Positions 32,569 through 41,627 are shown, numbered from the stretch's first letter. The stretch: DNA of 64,000 nt from an uncultured Collinsella sp. (GCA_902494195.1 CABUSH010000005.1:1-64000); one strand, 5' to 3'. Notes: a model not told the origin generated them from the sequence alone. Numbers and translations are program-made.

Positions 32569-33848
32569 ATGGTCTTAAGAATGCTTTCCGCATTAAAGAA
32601 CTGCGCGAAAAGATTCTTTTTACCATAGCTATGCTCGTCGTGTACCGCATTGGTGCGCACGTTCCTGTGCCCGGCATTCCCTTCCAGGGGATGCTGGGCC
32701 TTTTCTCGACCGGGAGCAACTCGGTCGCCGCAGGTGCTATGGCCCTCCTGAATCTTTTCTCTGGTGGCGCGTTGAGCTATGTCTCGGTGTTCTCTTTGGG
32801 CATCATGCCGTACATCACGAGCTCGATTATCCTCCAGATGCTCCAGGCCGTCGTGCCTTCCCTGCATGAGCTTGCCCGCGAGGGCGAGGTCGGTCAGACC
32901 AAGATTACGCAGTATTCGCGTTACCTCACCTTGGCTCTGGCAATCCTCAACTCCGTGGGTTACCTCTTCCTCTTTAAGAGCTTCGGCATCAGCTTTAATG
33001 GCGCCGGCGCTCCCGAGATCATCTTCGACCTCATGATCGTCGGCACGCTCACCGCGGGCGCCATGCTGATCATGTGGATTGGTGAGCTCATCACCCAGCG
33101 CGGTATCGGCAATGGCATGTCGCTGATCATCTTCGCGAACATCATGGCCGGTCTTCCGCAGGCGATTTTCTCCAGCACTGAGGGTAACGCCGGTGGCATC
33201 ATCACCATGGTGATTATCTGCGCCATCATCCTGCTGGTCATCCCGCTGATTGTTTTCCTTGAGCGCGGCCAGCGCCGCATTCCGGTCTCTTACGCCAAGC
33301 GCGTCGTGGGCCGTCGCATGATGGGTGGCCAGACCACCTACCTGCCCATCAAGGTCAACACCGCGGGCGTCGTGCCGATCATCTTCGCTTCGGCGCTGCT
33401 GTACTTCCCGGCCCAGATTGCCGTGTTCTTCCCCGGCATCGGCTGGATTCAGGCAGTTGCCTCCGCGCTTTCGACCGGTTGGCTCAACTGGGTGCTTAAC
33501 GTTGTCCTCATCGTGTTCTTCGCGTACTTCTACACCTCCATGGTGTTCAACCCCGATGACACGGCCGACAACCTTAAGAAGCAGGGTGGCTTTATTCCGG
33601 GCGTCCGTCCGGGCAGGGCTACCGCGGCCTACATCAAGAACGCGCTCAACAAGATTACGCTTCCCAGCGCTGTCTTTTTGGCGCTCATCGCCATCGTGCC
33701 TTCGATCATCTTCTCCTTCACGGGTAACCATCTGATTCAGGCATTTGGCGGCACGTCCATCCTCATCATGGTCGGCGTCGTGCTCGACACGGTCGATAAG
33801 CTCGAAGGCCAGATCAAGATGTATGATTACGATGGATTCTTTAAATAG
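32562..33848 (+). CDS. secY: Preprotein translocase channel SecY
   Basis: The 428-residue membrane protein has ten hydrophobic helices and the cytosolic-loop sequences RGQRRIPVSYAKRVVGR and GIGNGMSLIIF typical of SecY. It forms the SecYEG channel that works with SecA, also encoded in this window. The start is GTG at 32562 inside the end of rplO; the gene's own GGAAAGG lies about 10 bases upstream. adk follows after 18 bp. Confidence 0.96.
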   Translation: MLNGLKNAFRIKELREKILFTIAMLVVYRIGAHVPVPGIPFQGMLGLFSTGSNSVAAGAMALLNLFSGGALSYVSVFSLGIMPYITSSIILQMLQAVVPSLHELAREGEVGQTKITQYSRYLTLALAILNSVGYLFLFKSFGISFNGAGAPEIIFDLMIVGTLTAGAMLIMWIGELITQRGIGNGMSLIIFANIMAGLPQAIFSSTEGNAGGIITMVIICAIILLVIPLIVFLERGQRRIPVSYAKRVVGRRMMGGQTTYLPIKVNTAGVVPIIFASALLYFPAQIAVFFPGIGWIQAVASALSTGWLNWVLNVVLIVFFAYFYTSMVFNPDDTADNLKKQGGFIPGVRPGRATAAYIKNALNKITLPSAVFLALIAIVPSIIFSFTGNHLIQAFGGTSILIMVGVVLDTVDKLEGQIKMYDYDGFFK

Positions 33849-33866
33849 GCTAGAGGAGGATTGCTC

Positions 33867-34493
33867 ATGAACCTCGTATTGCTCGGAGCTCCGGGTGCCG
33901 GTAAGGGCACCGTCGCGCAGGAGCTCGTCGCCGAGTTTGGCGTCGCTCACATTTCCACGGGCGACCTGCTGCGTGCTGCCGTCAAGGGTGGTACCGAGCT
34001 TGGTATTCAGGCTAAGAAGTACATGGACGCTGGCGAGCTCGTTCCCGACCAGCTCGTGATCGACCTTGTCAAGGAGCGCCTTGCCGCCGATGACGCCCAG
34101 CAGGGCTTCATCCTCGATGGCTTCCCGCGCAACACCGCCCAGGCTGTGACGCTCGATTCCGAGCTCTCCGCCATGGGTCGCGAGATCGACTGCGCCCTTC
34201 TGGTCGACGTGGCCCCCGAGGTCATCATCGACCGTCTGTCTTCGCGTCGCACCTGCCGCGCCTGCGGTTACACCGGCACCGCTGCCGATGCAACCTGCCC
34301 CAAGTGCGCAGGCGAGATGTATCAGCGCGACGACGACAAGCCCGAGACCATCAAGAATCGTCTCGACGTCTACGAGAAGTCCACGAGCCCGCTCGTCGAC
34401 TACTATCGTGGCCAGGGTCTGCTCAAGTCGGTCAACGGTGACCAGCCTCGCGAGACCGTGTACGGGGATGTCAAAGAGGCTCTCGGTCTATGA
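33867..34493 (+). CDS. adk: Adenylate kinase with zinc-binding LID
   Basis: 208 residues from the ATG at 33867 (AGGAGG 6 bases upstream; an in-frame TTG at 33861 is too close). P-loop GAPGAGKGT (7-15), FPRN motif, and a LID with four cysteines (CRACG and CPKC) that should bind zinc. It interconverts AMP, ADP and ATP. Its stop overlaps the map start in ATGA. Confidence 0.97.
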   Translation: MNLVLLGAPGAGKGTVAQELVAEFGVAHISTGDLLRAAVKGGTELGIQAKKYMDAGELVPDQLVIDLVKERLAADDAQQGFILDGFPRNTAQAVTLDSELSAMGREIDCALLVDVAPEVIIDRLSSRRTCRACGYTGTAADATCPKCAGEMYQRDDDKPETIKNRLDVYEKSTSPLVDYYRGQGLLKSVNGDQPRETVYGDVKEALGL

Positions 34494-35278
34494 TCAAGAT
34501 TAAGTCTGCAACGCAAATCGAGCAGATGAAGAAGGCAGGAGCGCTATCTAAGATGGCGCTCCGCCACGTTGGAGCCATGGTGCGCCCCGGCGTTTCGACT
34601 TTTGAGCTTGATCAGCTTGCGGAGCAGATTATCCGCATGCATGGCGGCACCCCGGCCTTTAAGGGTTACGGCGGGTTCCCCGGTACCATTTGTGCATCGA
34701 TTAACGATGCTGTGGTCCACGGTATTCCCAATCCCGACATGATCCTGCGCGATGGCGATATCATCTCCATCGATACGGGAGCCGTTGTCGACGGTTGGGT
34801 CGGCGATAACGCTTGGACGTTTTTCGTCGGTACCCCCACGCCCGAGGCCAAGGCCCTGTGCGAGGTTACGCGCGATTGCCTTAAGGCTGCAATCGAGCAG
34901 GCTGTTCCCGGTAACCATATTGGGGACATTGGTTATGCCGTCCAATCCCTCGCCGAGTCTCACGGCTATGGCGTGCTTCGCGATTATGTGGGGCACGGTA
35001 TTGGCCATGTGATGCACGAGGACCCCAACGTTCCGAATTACGGAAAGAAGGGGAGGGGCGTTCGTCTCCAGGCCGGTATGGTCATTGCCATCGAGCCGAT
35101 GGTCACGATGGGATCCAATCATGTGAGCACGGGCTCCGATGGTTGGATCGTTACGACCAACGACCACCTGCCCGCCGCGCACTACGAGAACACCGTCGCC
35201 ATCACCGATGACGGCCCGGTGATTCTCACCACCGACGCGCAAGGCGCTTGGTGTTCGCTCCAAGGCGGAGAAATGTAA
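34490..35278 (+). CDS. map: Methionine aminopeptidase type I
   Basis: 262 residues with the metal-ligand blocks SIDTGAVVDGWVGDNAW, GHGIGHVMHEDPNVPNYG and AIEPM of type I methionine aminopeptidases. It removes the initiator methionine from new proteins. The ATG overlaps the adk stop by 4 bp. An 88-bp palindrome follows the stop, before infA, and may act as a partial terminator. Confidence 0.96.
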   Translation: MIKIKSATQIEQMKKAGALSKMALRHVGAMVRPGVSTFELDQLAEQIIRMHGGTPAFKGYGGFPGTICASINDAVVHGIPNPDMILRDGDIISIDTGAVVDGWVGDNAWTFFVGTPTPEAKALCEVTRDCLKAAIEQAVPGNHIGDIGYAVQSLAESHGYGVLRDYVGHGIGHVMHEDPNVPNYGKKGRGVRLQAGMVIAIEPMVTMGSNHVSTGSDGWIVTTNDHLPAAHYENTVAITDDGPVILTTDAQGAWCSLQGGEM

Positions 35279-35289
35279 AAGTCGCCGCC

Positions 35290-35377
35290 CCCTGATGCCC
35301 AACCTCGCCTTTCAATTTCGAAGGCATGACCCCAAGGTCTATGCCTTCTCATTTCAAGGCGATCTTGGGCATCAGGG
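35290..35377. repeat. 88-bp nested palindrome between map and infA
   Basis: Outer arms CCCTGATGCCCAA (35290-35302) and TTGGGCATCAGGG (35365-35377) are perfect. Inside are CGCCTT/AAGGCG and AAGGCATGACC/GGTCTATGCCTT with one mismatch. It starts 12 bp after map inside an otherwise continuous operon. There is no immediate T-run. Confidence 0.85.
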
Positions 35378-35510
35378 AACGGCTTTGTTTTACATTTCAA
35401 ATGTAACAAGTTCCACTTAGTTGTGGAGCCATTACGAAGTTATTACGATGCGTGCATACGTGTTGTAGAATACTCAATCGCTGTCGTTTTCTAGAGAAAG
35501 ATGATTGCTT

Positions 35511-35729
35511 GTGAAGAAGGAAGACGCAATTGAGCTCGAGGGTACGGTAAAGGAACCGCTGCCCAATGCCATGTTTAAGGTCGAGCTCGAGAACGGTCAT
35601 TCGGTTCTGTGCAACATTTCTGGCAAGATCCGAATGAATTACATCCGTATTCTCCCCGGTGACAGGGTTGTCGTGGAGCTTTCCCCGTACGACCTGACCC
35701 GCGGCCGCATCACCTATCGCTACAAATAG
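35511..35729 (+). CDS. infA: Translation initiation factor IF-1
   Basis: 72 residues from the GTG at 35511, exactly the usual IF-1 length; a TTG six bases upstream is possible but would add two residues. The S1/OB-fold protein shows KKEDAIELEGTV and the ending LSPYDLTRGRITYRYK. It binds the ribosomal A site during initiation. AGAGAAAG lies upstream. Separated from map by the palindrome, it may have its own promoter. Confidence 0.95.
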   Translation: MKKEDAIELEGTVKEPLPNAMFKVELENGHSVLCNISGKIRMNYIRILPGDRVVVELSPYDLTRGRITYRYK

Positions 35730-35879
35730 CGGCACGCATACACGCACTCCATTTCCGACTGCAGGCTTAGCTCAACCTACGGTCGGATTGTGTGTGAAGA
35801 CCAGCCATAGTTTTAAACGCCTGCGGCTGGGCGAGTAGATAGTAGGGAAGTAGTTTGAGCGCTACCGAAAGGAAGAACG

Positions 35880-35993
35880 ATGAAGGTACGTCCTTCGGTC
35901 AAGAAGATGTGCGATAAGTGCAAAATCATTAGGCGCCATGGCAAGGTCCTCGTCATTTGCGAGAACCCCCGTCATAAGCAGCGTCAGGGTTAA
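35880..35993 (+). CDS. rpmJ: Ribosomal protein L36, zinc-binding form
   Basis: 37 codons beginning MKVRPSVKKMCDKCK and ending with ENPRHKQRQG. The CDKC pair, a later Cys and a His make the zinc ribbon of the C+ L36 type. GAAAGGAAG lies upstream. It sits in the normal infA-rpmJ-rpsM order, 14 bp before rpsM. Confidence 0.96.
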   Translation: MKVRPSVKKMCDKCKIIRRHGKVLVICENPRHKQRQG

Positions 35994-36007
35994 GAGAGGA
36001 GACTACG

Positions 36008-36382
36008 TTGGCCCGTATTAATGGTGTCGACCTCCCGCGTGAGAAGCGCGTTGAGATCGGTCTGACCTACATTTACGGCATCGGCCGCACCACTGCGACG
36101 AAGATTTGCGTCGAGTGCAACGTTAACGTGGATACGCGCGTTAAGGACCTCACCGAGGATGAGGTTAATGCCATCCGCGATTATATCGATAAGAACCAGA
36201 TCATGGTTGAGGGCGACCTCCGCCGTGAGCGCAACCAGAACGTCAAGCGCCTTATGGACATCGGCTGCAACCGCGGCCTTCGTCACCGCAAGGGCCTCCC
36301 GGTCCGCGGCCAGCGCACCCACACTAACGCTCGTACCCGCAAGGGCCCGAAGCGTCAGATCGGTGCTAAGAAGAAGAAATAA
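36008..36382 (+). CDS. rpsM: Ribosomal protein S13
   Basis: 124 residues from a TTG start behind GAGAGGAG. MARINGVDLPREKRVEIGLTY-like N-terminus, and the basic tail GLPVRGQRTHTNARTRKGPK, which reaches toward P-site tRNA. S13 forms the head-to-50S bridge. The TTG start is unusual for a ribosomal gene, but no nearer ATG exists. Confidence 0.96.
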   Translation: MARINGVDLPREKRVEIGLTYIYGIGRTTATKICVECNVNVDTRVKDLTEDEVNAIRDYIDKNQIMVEGDLRRERNQNVKRLMDIGCNRGLRHRKGLPVRGQRTHTNARTRKGPKRQIGAKKKK

Positions 36383-36396
36383 GGAGCGCTAGATAG

Positions 36397-36801
36397 ATGG
36401 CTACTGCTAAGAAGAACGTTCGCGCTGCCCGTCTGAAGCGCGCGGACCGTAAGAACATTTCCGTGGGCCAGGCTCACATTCGTTCTACGTTCAACAACAC
36501 GATCGTTTCGATCACCGATCCCCAGGGCAACGTCATTTCCTGGAAGTCGGCTGGCCAGGTGGGCTTCAAGGGCTCCCGTAAGTCCACGCCGTTCGCTGCC
36601 CAGATGGCTGCCGAGGCTGCTGCCAAGCAGGCCATGGAGCACGGTATGAAGAAGGTTTCCGTCTTCGTCAAGGGCCCCGGCTCCGGTCGTGAGACCGCCA
36701 TCCGCTCCCTCCAGGCTGCTGGCCTCGAGGTCTCGAGCATCCAGGACAAGACCCCCATTCCGCACAACGGCTGCCGCCCCAAGAAGCGTCGCCGCGTGTA
36801 A
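36397..36801 (+). CDS. rpsK: Ribosomal protein S11
   Basis: 134 residues with the S11 blocks NNTIVSITDPQGNVISWKSAG and PIPHNGCRPKKRRRV. S11 lies on the 30S platform by the Shine-Dalgarno helix. It starts 14 bp after rpsM behind AAGGAGCG and precedes rpsD in the usual alpha-operon order. Confidence 0.97.
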   Translation: MATAKKNVRAARLKRADRKNISVGQAHIRSTFNNTIVSITDPQGNVISWKSAGQVGFKGSRKSTPFAAQMAAEAAAKQAMEHGMKKVSVFVKGPGSGRETAIRSLQAAGLEVSSIQDKTPIPHNGCRPKKRRRV

Positions 36802-36820
36802 CTGAAAGGATCGTATCAAT

Positions 36821-37417
36821 ATGGCAATCGACAGGACTCCTGTTCTTAAGCGCTGCCGTCAGCTCGGGATCGATCCCGCTGAGCTCGGTTACAGCAGCAA
36901 GAAGGAATCTATCCGTCAGCCCAAGCGCCGTCGCAAGGAATCTGAGTACGGCATGCAGCTGCGCGAGAAGCAGAAGGTCAAGTTCATCTATGGCGTTCTG
37001 GAGAAGCAGTTCCACGGCTACTTCAACAAGGCCCGTAAGATGAACGGCGTCACCGGTGAGAACCTCATGATCATTCTTGAGTCTCGCCTCGACAACGTCG
37101 TCTTCCGTCTTGGCTTCGCCCGCACCCGCAAAGAGGCTCGTCAGTCCGTCCGTCACGGTCACTTCACCGTGAACGGCAAGCGCGTGGACATCCCGTCCTA
37201 CCGCGTCAAGGCCGGCGACGTCGTCGCTGTCGGCGAGAAGTTCCGTGACCTCCTCCCCATCAAGGAGGCCCTGATTTCCTCCGAGCGCTTTGAGGTCCCT
37301 GGCTGGCTCGAGGTCGATATCGAGAAGCTGTCTGGTAACGTGCTCGCTCTGCCGACGCGTGAGCAGATCAGCGGTGATATCAACGAGCAGCTCATCGTCG
37401 AGCTCTACTCTAAGTAG
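36821..37417 (+). CDS. rpsD: Ribosomal protein S4, zinc-free form
   Basis: 198 residues. The N-terminal region lacks the CxxC zinc cluster of C+ S4 proteins, so this is the C- form. The S4 RNA-binding domain (SRLDNVVFRLGFARTRKEAR, then VRHGHFTVNG) is intact. S4 starts 30S assembly and in many bacteria represses the alpha operon. It follows rpsK by 19 bp. Confidence 0.96.
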   Translation: MAIDRTPVLKRCRQLGIDPAELGYSSKKESIRQPKRRRKESEYGMQLREKQKVKFIYGVLEKQFHGYFNKARKMNGVTGENLMIILESRLDNVVFRLGFARTRKEARQSVRHGHFTVNGKRVDIPSYRVKAGDVVAVGEKFRDLLPIKEALISSERFEVPGWLEVDIEKLSGNVLALPTREQISGDINEQLIVELYSK

Positions 37418-37449
37418 TCCATCCGGGCTGCTGAGGCTGGAGGTAATAC

Positions 37450-38391
37450 ATGTCAGAATTCATTAGGCCTCAGGTTCAGGTCGAAGAGATCAACGAGACG
37501 TCTGCTCGTGTCTCCGTCGAGCCGCTCGAGCGTGGTTACGGCGATACGCTGGGTAACTCCCTTCGTCGCGTTCTTCTGTCCTCGCTCGAGGGTGCCGCCG
37601 TCGAGGCTATTCAGATCGATGGTGCGCAGCACGAGTTCATGACCATCCCTAACATGGTCGAGGATGTCACCGACATCGTCCTGAATGTCAAGGGTCTTGT
37701 CTTCAGGGCTCTCGGCACGACCGACGAGGCGACCGCAACCATCTCGGTTGACGGCCCCTGCGAGGTCACCGGTGCGGACTTCTTTATTCCGTCCGAGTTT
37801 GAGCTGGTCAACCCCGAGCAGCACATTGCTACGCTCACCGAGGGTGGCCATCTCACCATGAGCATGCGCATCGGCTATGGCCGCGGCTATGTTTCTGGCG
37901 AGGCTAACAAGCGTGACAACGATCCCATCGGTGTGATCCACGTCGACTCGCTGTACTCGCCGGTGTCCCGTTGCGCCAAGCTCGTTGAGGCTTGCCGTGT
38001 CGGCCAGCATACCGACTACGACCGCCTTGTCCTCGAGATCGAGACCAACGGTTCCATCGCCCCGCGCGACGCCGTGGTCCAGGCTGCCAATATCATCAAC
38101 CAGCATATGGCCGCCTTTATGAACCTTGCCGAGACCCCCGAGGTCGAGGAGGAGGCTTCGATCTTCGCTCCCGAGGTCACCAACGACAACGCCGAGCTGG
38201 ACAAGCAGATCGAGGATCTGGACCTTTCCGTCCGTTCCTACAACTGCCTTAAGCGCGCCAGCATTCACTCGGTCCGTCAGCTCGTTGAGTTCTCGGAGAA
38301 TGATCTGCTCAACATCCGTAACTTCGGTGTTAAGTCGATCGAGGAAGTGAAGGACAAGCTTGAGTCCATGGGCCTGAGCCTGAAGGCTTAA
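37450..38391 (+). CDS. rpoA: RNA polymerase alpha subunit
   Basis: 313 residues. The N-terminal dimerisation domain shows PLERGYGDTLGNSLRRVLLSS. The C-terminal domain, after an acidic linker at about 235-250, has LKRASIHSVRQLVEF and LLNIRNFGVKS, the helix pattern that binds UP elements and activators. GGAGG lies 6 bases before the ATG. It is flanked by rpsD and rplQ as usual. Confidence 0.98.
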   Translation: MSEFIRPQVQVEEINETSARVSVEPLERGYGDTLGNSLRRVLLSSLEGAAVEAIQIDGAQHEFMTIPNMVEDVTDIVLNVKGLVFRALGTTDEATATISVDGPCEVTGADFFIPSEFELVNPEQHIATLTEGGHLTMSMRIGYGRGYVSGEANKRDNDPIGVIHVDSLYSPVSRCAKLVEACRVGQHTDYDRLVLEIETNGSIAPRDAVVQAANIINQHMAAFMNLAETPEVEEEASIFAPEVTNDNAELDKQIEDLDLSVRSYNCLKRASIHSVRQLVEFSENDLLNIRNFGVKSIEEVKDKLESMGLSLKA

Positions 38392-38421
38392 TGCTTCGCA
38401 TATTTGAGGAGAAACTAGACC

Positions 38422-38889
38422 ATGCGTCACAACGTTAAGAAGGGCCTGAAGCTCGGCACCGATGCGAGCCACACCAAGGCCATGAAGAAGAGCCTTGCTA
38501 AGGCCCTCTTCGAGAACGACCGCATCAAGACCACCGAGACCCGCGCTAAGGCGCTGCGTTCGGTCGTCGATCCGATCATCACCTGGGCCAAGAAGGGCGA
38601 CCTGCACTCTCGTCGTCTGGCTATCGCCAAGCTCGGCGATAAGCAGCTCGTTGCCGAGATCTTCGACAAGGCTGCTCAGGGCATGTGGCAGGACCGCAAC
38701 GGCGGTTATACCCGCATCATGAAGCTCGGCAACCGCAAGGGCGACAACGCTCCCATCGTTATCATGGAGCTCGTCACCGAGCCTTGCACGCCTAAGGCCA
38801 AGAAGGCTGCTCCGGCCCCCAAGAAGGCCGCTGCTCCCAAGAAGGTCGAGGCTGTCGAGGAGGCTCCTGCTGAGGAGACCGCTGAGTAG
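38422..38889 (+). CDS. rplQ: Ribosomal protein L17 with Ala/Lys/Glu tail
   Basis: 155 residues against a usual ~120. The L17 core is clear (MRHNVKKGLKLGTDASHTKAM, then NGGYTRIMKLGNRKGDNAP). After residue ~120 comes a tail of KAKKAAPAPKKAAAPKK type, switching to acidic residues at the end. L31 in this window has a similar but longer tail. It is the last gene of the operon, before a strong terminator. Confidence 0.95.
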   Translation: MRHNVKKGLKLGTDASHTKAMKKSLAKALFENDRIKTTETRAKALRSVVDPIITWAKKGDLHSRRLAIAKLGDKQLVAEIFDKAAQGMWQDRNGGYTRIMKLGNRKGDNAPIVIMELVTEPCTPKAKKAAPAPKKAAAPKKVEAVEEAPAEETAE

Positions 38890-38915
38890 ACATTCCGTCT
38901 GCATAGGCTATATTC

Positions 38916-38946
38916 GAGGGGTACGTTCGCGTACCCCTCTTTTTTT
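38916..38946 (+). terminator. Strong terminator of the ribosomal operon
   Basis: A perfect 10-bp stem GAGGGGTACG/CGTACCCCTC capped by a UUCG tetraloop and followed by seven T. It lies 26 bp after rplQ. Confidence 0.95.
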
Positions 38947-38981
38947 GTCGCGATACCGTTACTTGTTTGTTGGGAGCGCCC

Positions 38982-39806
38982 ATGACTGCGCCGTCTGATT
39001 TCAATTCGACTCCCGAGCTTGACGCCACGCTCGTATTTCGCGTGGCCTATGATGGCTCGTCGTATAGCGGATTTGCCGAGCAGCCGGGACAGACGACGGT
39101 TGCGGGTGAGCTGCGCCGCGCTATCGAGACGCTGCTTCGCCGTCCGATCGATCTGACGTGCGCGGGGCGTACCGATGCCGGCGTGCATGCCGTGGCTCAG
39201 TACATCAGCGTGCCCGTAACGGACGCTGAGCTCGCTTGTACGCGCCGTAGGTGGCTGCGGGCCATGGATGCCCTGCTGCCCAAAGATATCGCCATAAACG
39301 AGGTCTACAAGGCCCGTAAAGGCTTTTCTGCACGTTTTGACGCGCGTTCCCGTACGTATACGTACCGTATTGCCGATCGAGATGCGCGCCCCGTGCTGTC
39401 CCGCGGTGCCGTGTGGTGGCATCGCTACCCATTGGATGTTGAGGCGATGTCTGCGGCCTGTCCCGCGCTGCTGGGCGAGCAGGACTTCAAGAGCTTTTGC
39501 AAGGTGGCGTCTGCCGTGGGCAAGCCCACGCACCGCTGCGTGATGCGTGCCGAGTTTGGCCATGAGGTTGCGTTTGGCGAGGACATCCTGACGTTTACCA
39601 TCGAGGGCAATGCGTTTCTGCATTCGATGGTCCGCACGATCGTGGGCACGCTTGTCGAGATTGGCATGCATCGCCGTGAACCCGAGTGGATGCGCGAGGT
39701 CATCGATGCTTGCGACCGTACCGCTGCGGGCCCCACGGCTCCTGCCTGCGGCCTTACGTTTATGGGCGTGGATTACGATCCCGCCGAGCTTGTCGTGCTC
39801 GACTAG
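38982..39806 (+). CDS. truA: tRNA pseudouridine(38-40) synthase TruA
   Basis: 274 residues from the ATG at 38982 behind GGGAG. The catalytic motif CAGRTDAGVHA carries the active Asp at residue 65. It modifies the anticodon stem of tRNAs. Adjacency to rplQ is common in Gram-positive bacteria. Here a terminator separates them, so it needs its own promoter or read-through. Confidence 0.95.
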   Translation: MTAPSDFNSTPELDATLVFRVAYDGSSYSGFAEQPGQTTVAGELRRAIETLLRRPIDLTCAGRTDAGVHAVAQYISVPVTDAELACTRRRWLRAMDALLPKDIAINEVYKARKGFSARFDARSRTYTYRIADRDARPVLSRGAVWWHRYPLDVEAMSAACPALLGEQDFKSFCKVASAVGKPTHRCVMRAEFGHEVAFGEDILTFTIEGNAFLHSMVRTIVGTLVEIGMHRREPEWMREVIDACDRTAAGPTAPACGLTFMGVDYDPAELVVLD

Positions 39807-39967
39807 GGGAGGGCTCGGCGCGTCGTGCGTCGGCACCTGTCATCTGTGGGCTGCGCGTGTGCAACATCTGTTCTTGGCGTGCAATACAACCGGTGTCTCA
39901 TTGCTTTTATTGCCGGGGTGTACCATGAACGACAGTTTGATTCACTGCTGTCGAGAGGACGGATAAC

Positions 39968-41008
39968 TTGGTTCGACGTGGCTCGCATCCGCGACTTTCG
40001 GTGATCCTTGTGGTAGAAGGTTCGCCCAGCTATGCGATGCGTGCGCTCGAGAGTATCCAGAACCAAGACCTCTACGATTTGCAGATTGTCGTTGTCTGCC
40101 GCGATGCTGCGCCCGGTGTGCGCCATTCGCTTCAAGTTGCTGCCGACAGGGACATCCATATTGATTTGATTGACGTCGAGGACGCGAAGCGCGGCGCTTG
40201 TCTTCGTGCCGGTTTTGCTGCCTCGCGCGGCTCTCAAATCATCGCCATGAACGCCGATGAGTGGTTTGCTCCGCAGTCTCTTTCCAAGATGGTCGATATC
40301 GCGTGCGATACTACGGCAGACATAGTGCTCCCCACGGTGTCGCTCGACCGCTATGATGCACATCGAGAGCGCCATTCACGCGTCTTGGATGCTGCTCATA
40401 TTTCCATTGATAGCAAATCTTCGATGGTGACCGGGCTGTCCCAGTTGATTTTAGGCGGCCTAGTCGTTCAGACCTCTGGCGTGATGTATAGCCGTCCGCT
40501 GTTTGAGGCATGCCTTTTGTACGACAAGGCGTTTCGCACAGTTGGGTTTATGGCGTGCTCGCTCTCGCGGGCGCAGCGCGTCTCCGGATGCGGCGACGCT
40601 TGTTTCCACGCGGCGGCACCTAAGCTTACAGATGCCTTTGATCCCACCATGTATGCCAAGGTATCCGATGACACCCGGGCGCTCGACGAGCTTACGGACT
40701 CACTCTCGGAAGCAGATAGCGGTGGTCGGCTCAAGCTGGCAACCCAAAAGTTCTACTTTGCCGGACTGGTCGCCTGCATCGAGAATTTGTGTCTGAGCCC
40801 GCATGGGGTGTCGTCAATCGAGCGTTCCGCCCGTATGCGTGATATGCTCGAGGCGCCTCGAACCCGTCAGATGGTCGCCGCGCTCAAGGATAACCATCGG
40901 GGGCTCGGTCTGTTGTTTGGGCCGATCGCCAGCGCCAAGCCCGCGCGCTGCGTGATGTGTACGCATCTGGCGGCTTTTCTTAACCGGACGGGCGCAAAAA
41001 CCGCCTAA
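39968..41008 (+). CDS. Family 2-like glycosyltransferase
   Basis: 346 residues. The N-terminal ~130 residues have a GT-A fold signature: LSVILVVEGSPSYAMRALESI, a following IVVVCRDAA strand, and NADEWF near residue 96 in the place of the metal-binding DxD. The rest is helical and unassigned. There are no membrane helices. It starts at TTG behind GAGAGGACGG, so the start is moderately certain. It may act on cell-surface glycans, but acceptor and donor are unknown. An inverted repeat follows the stop. Confidence 0.7.
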   Translation: MVRRGSHPRLSVILVVEGSPSYAMRALESIQNQDLYDLQIVVVCRDAAPGVRHSLQVAADRDIHIDLIDVEDAKRGACLRAGFAASRGSQIIAMNADEWFAPQSLSKMVDIACDTTADIVLPTVSLDRYDAHRERHSRVLDAAHISIDSKSSMVTGLSQLILGGLVVQTSGVMYSRPLFEACLLYDKAFRTVGFMACSLSRAQRVSGCGDACFHAAAPKLTDAFDPTMYAKVSDDTRALDELTDSLSEADSGGRLKLATQKFYFAGLVACIENLCLSPHGVSSIERSARMRDMLEAPRTRQMVAALKDNHRGLGLLFGPIASAKPARCVMCTHLAAFLNRTGAKTA

Positions 41009-41018
41009 ACGGCTCATC

Positions 41019-41048
41019 TCGAAACAAATTTGCATAGAATTGTTTCGA
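41019..41048. promoter_or_regulatory. Inverted repeat upstream of argR
   Basis: TCGAAACAA and TTGTTTCGA form a perfect 9-bp inverted repeat with a 12-bp centre. There is no T-run, so a protein-binding site or weak hairpin after the glycosyltransferase gene is likelier than a terminator. Confidence 0.45.
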
Positions 41049-41092
41049 AATGCGTTCTTATACACAAAAGCCTTCAAATAGCGTTAAACTAT

Positions 41093-41107
41093 TCAATCAC
41101 TGATTGA
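41093..41107. promoter_or_regulatory. Palindrome TCAATCA-C-TGATTGA before argR
   Basis: A perfect 7-bp-arm palindrome 34 bp before the argR ATG. ArgR usually binds AT-rich ~18-bp palindromes with TGAAT/ATTCA arms. This one is related in spirit only, so self-regulation is a guess. Confidence 0.4.
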
Positions 41108-41140
41108 TTGTCTCCGCCATCTTTTGGAGAGAGGGTTTGT

Positions 41141-41578
41141 ATGGCTAAAAAACGCAATGGGCGCCAGGATGCCATTAGAGATATTGTGCGCAATAAGGAC
41201 GTCCGCACGCAGCGCGTGCTGGTCGATGAGCTCCGCGCTATGGGCTTTGATTGCACGCAGGCGACTGTCTCTCGCGATATTGCCGATATGGGGCTGCGTA
41301 AGCTCCCTGAGGGCATCTATGTTCTGGCAGAGGACCTGCACCTGCAGCGTATGGTTTCCGAGCTCGTAACGGGCGTTCTGCGCACCGATAATCTGGTTAT
41401 GATCAAGGCTCAGCCTGGCACGGCTTCCGGCATCGCCGCCGCCGTTGATGCGGCAGAGCTGCCCGATGTGCTTGGCTCGCTTGCCGGCAACGATACGATT
41501 TTGGTTATTGCCCAGACGGCCGAGGACGGCGAGCGTCTTGAGGCGCTGATCAATAAGCTGAGCAATTCTCGCAAGTAG
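41141..41578 (+). CDS. argR: Arginine repressor ArgR
   Basis: 145 residues from the ATG at 41141 behind GAGAGAGG. The N-terminal winged helix has TQATVSRDIADMGL. The C-terminal trimerisation domain has the arginine-binding region VMIKAQPGTASGIAAAVD and the GNDTILVIA strand. It controls arginine metabolism genes as an arginine-bound hexamer. No arginine biosynthesis gene is adjacent in the window; carbamoyl phosphate metabolism (ygeW) lies 17 kb away. Confidence 0.95.
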   Translation: MAKKRNGRQDAIRDIVRNKDVRTQRVLVDELRAMGFDCTQATVSRDIADMGLRKLPEGIYVLAEDLHLQRMVSELVTGVLRTDNLVMIKAQPGTASGIAAAVDAAELPDVLGSLAGNDTILVIAQTAEDGERLEALINKLSNSRK

Positions 41579-41627
41579 GCGTGCGGGTCGTGCGCTCGGC
41601 ACTGTGTGCGTGACATAGTGGCTTGTA

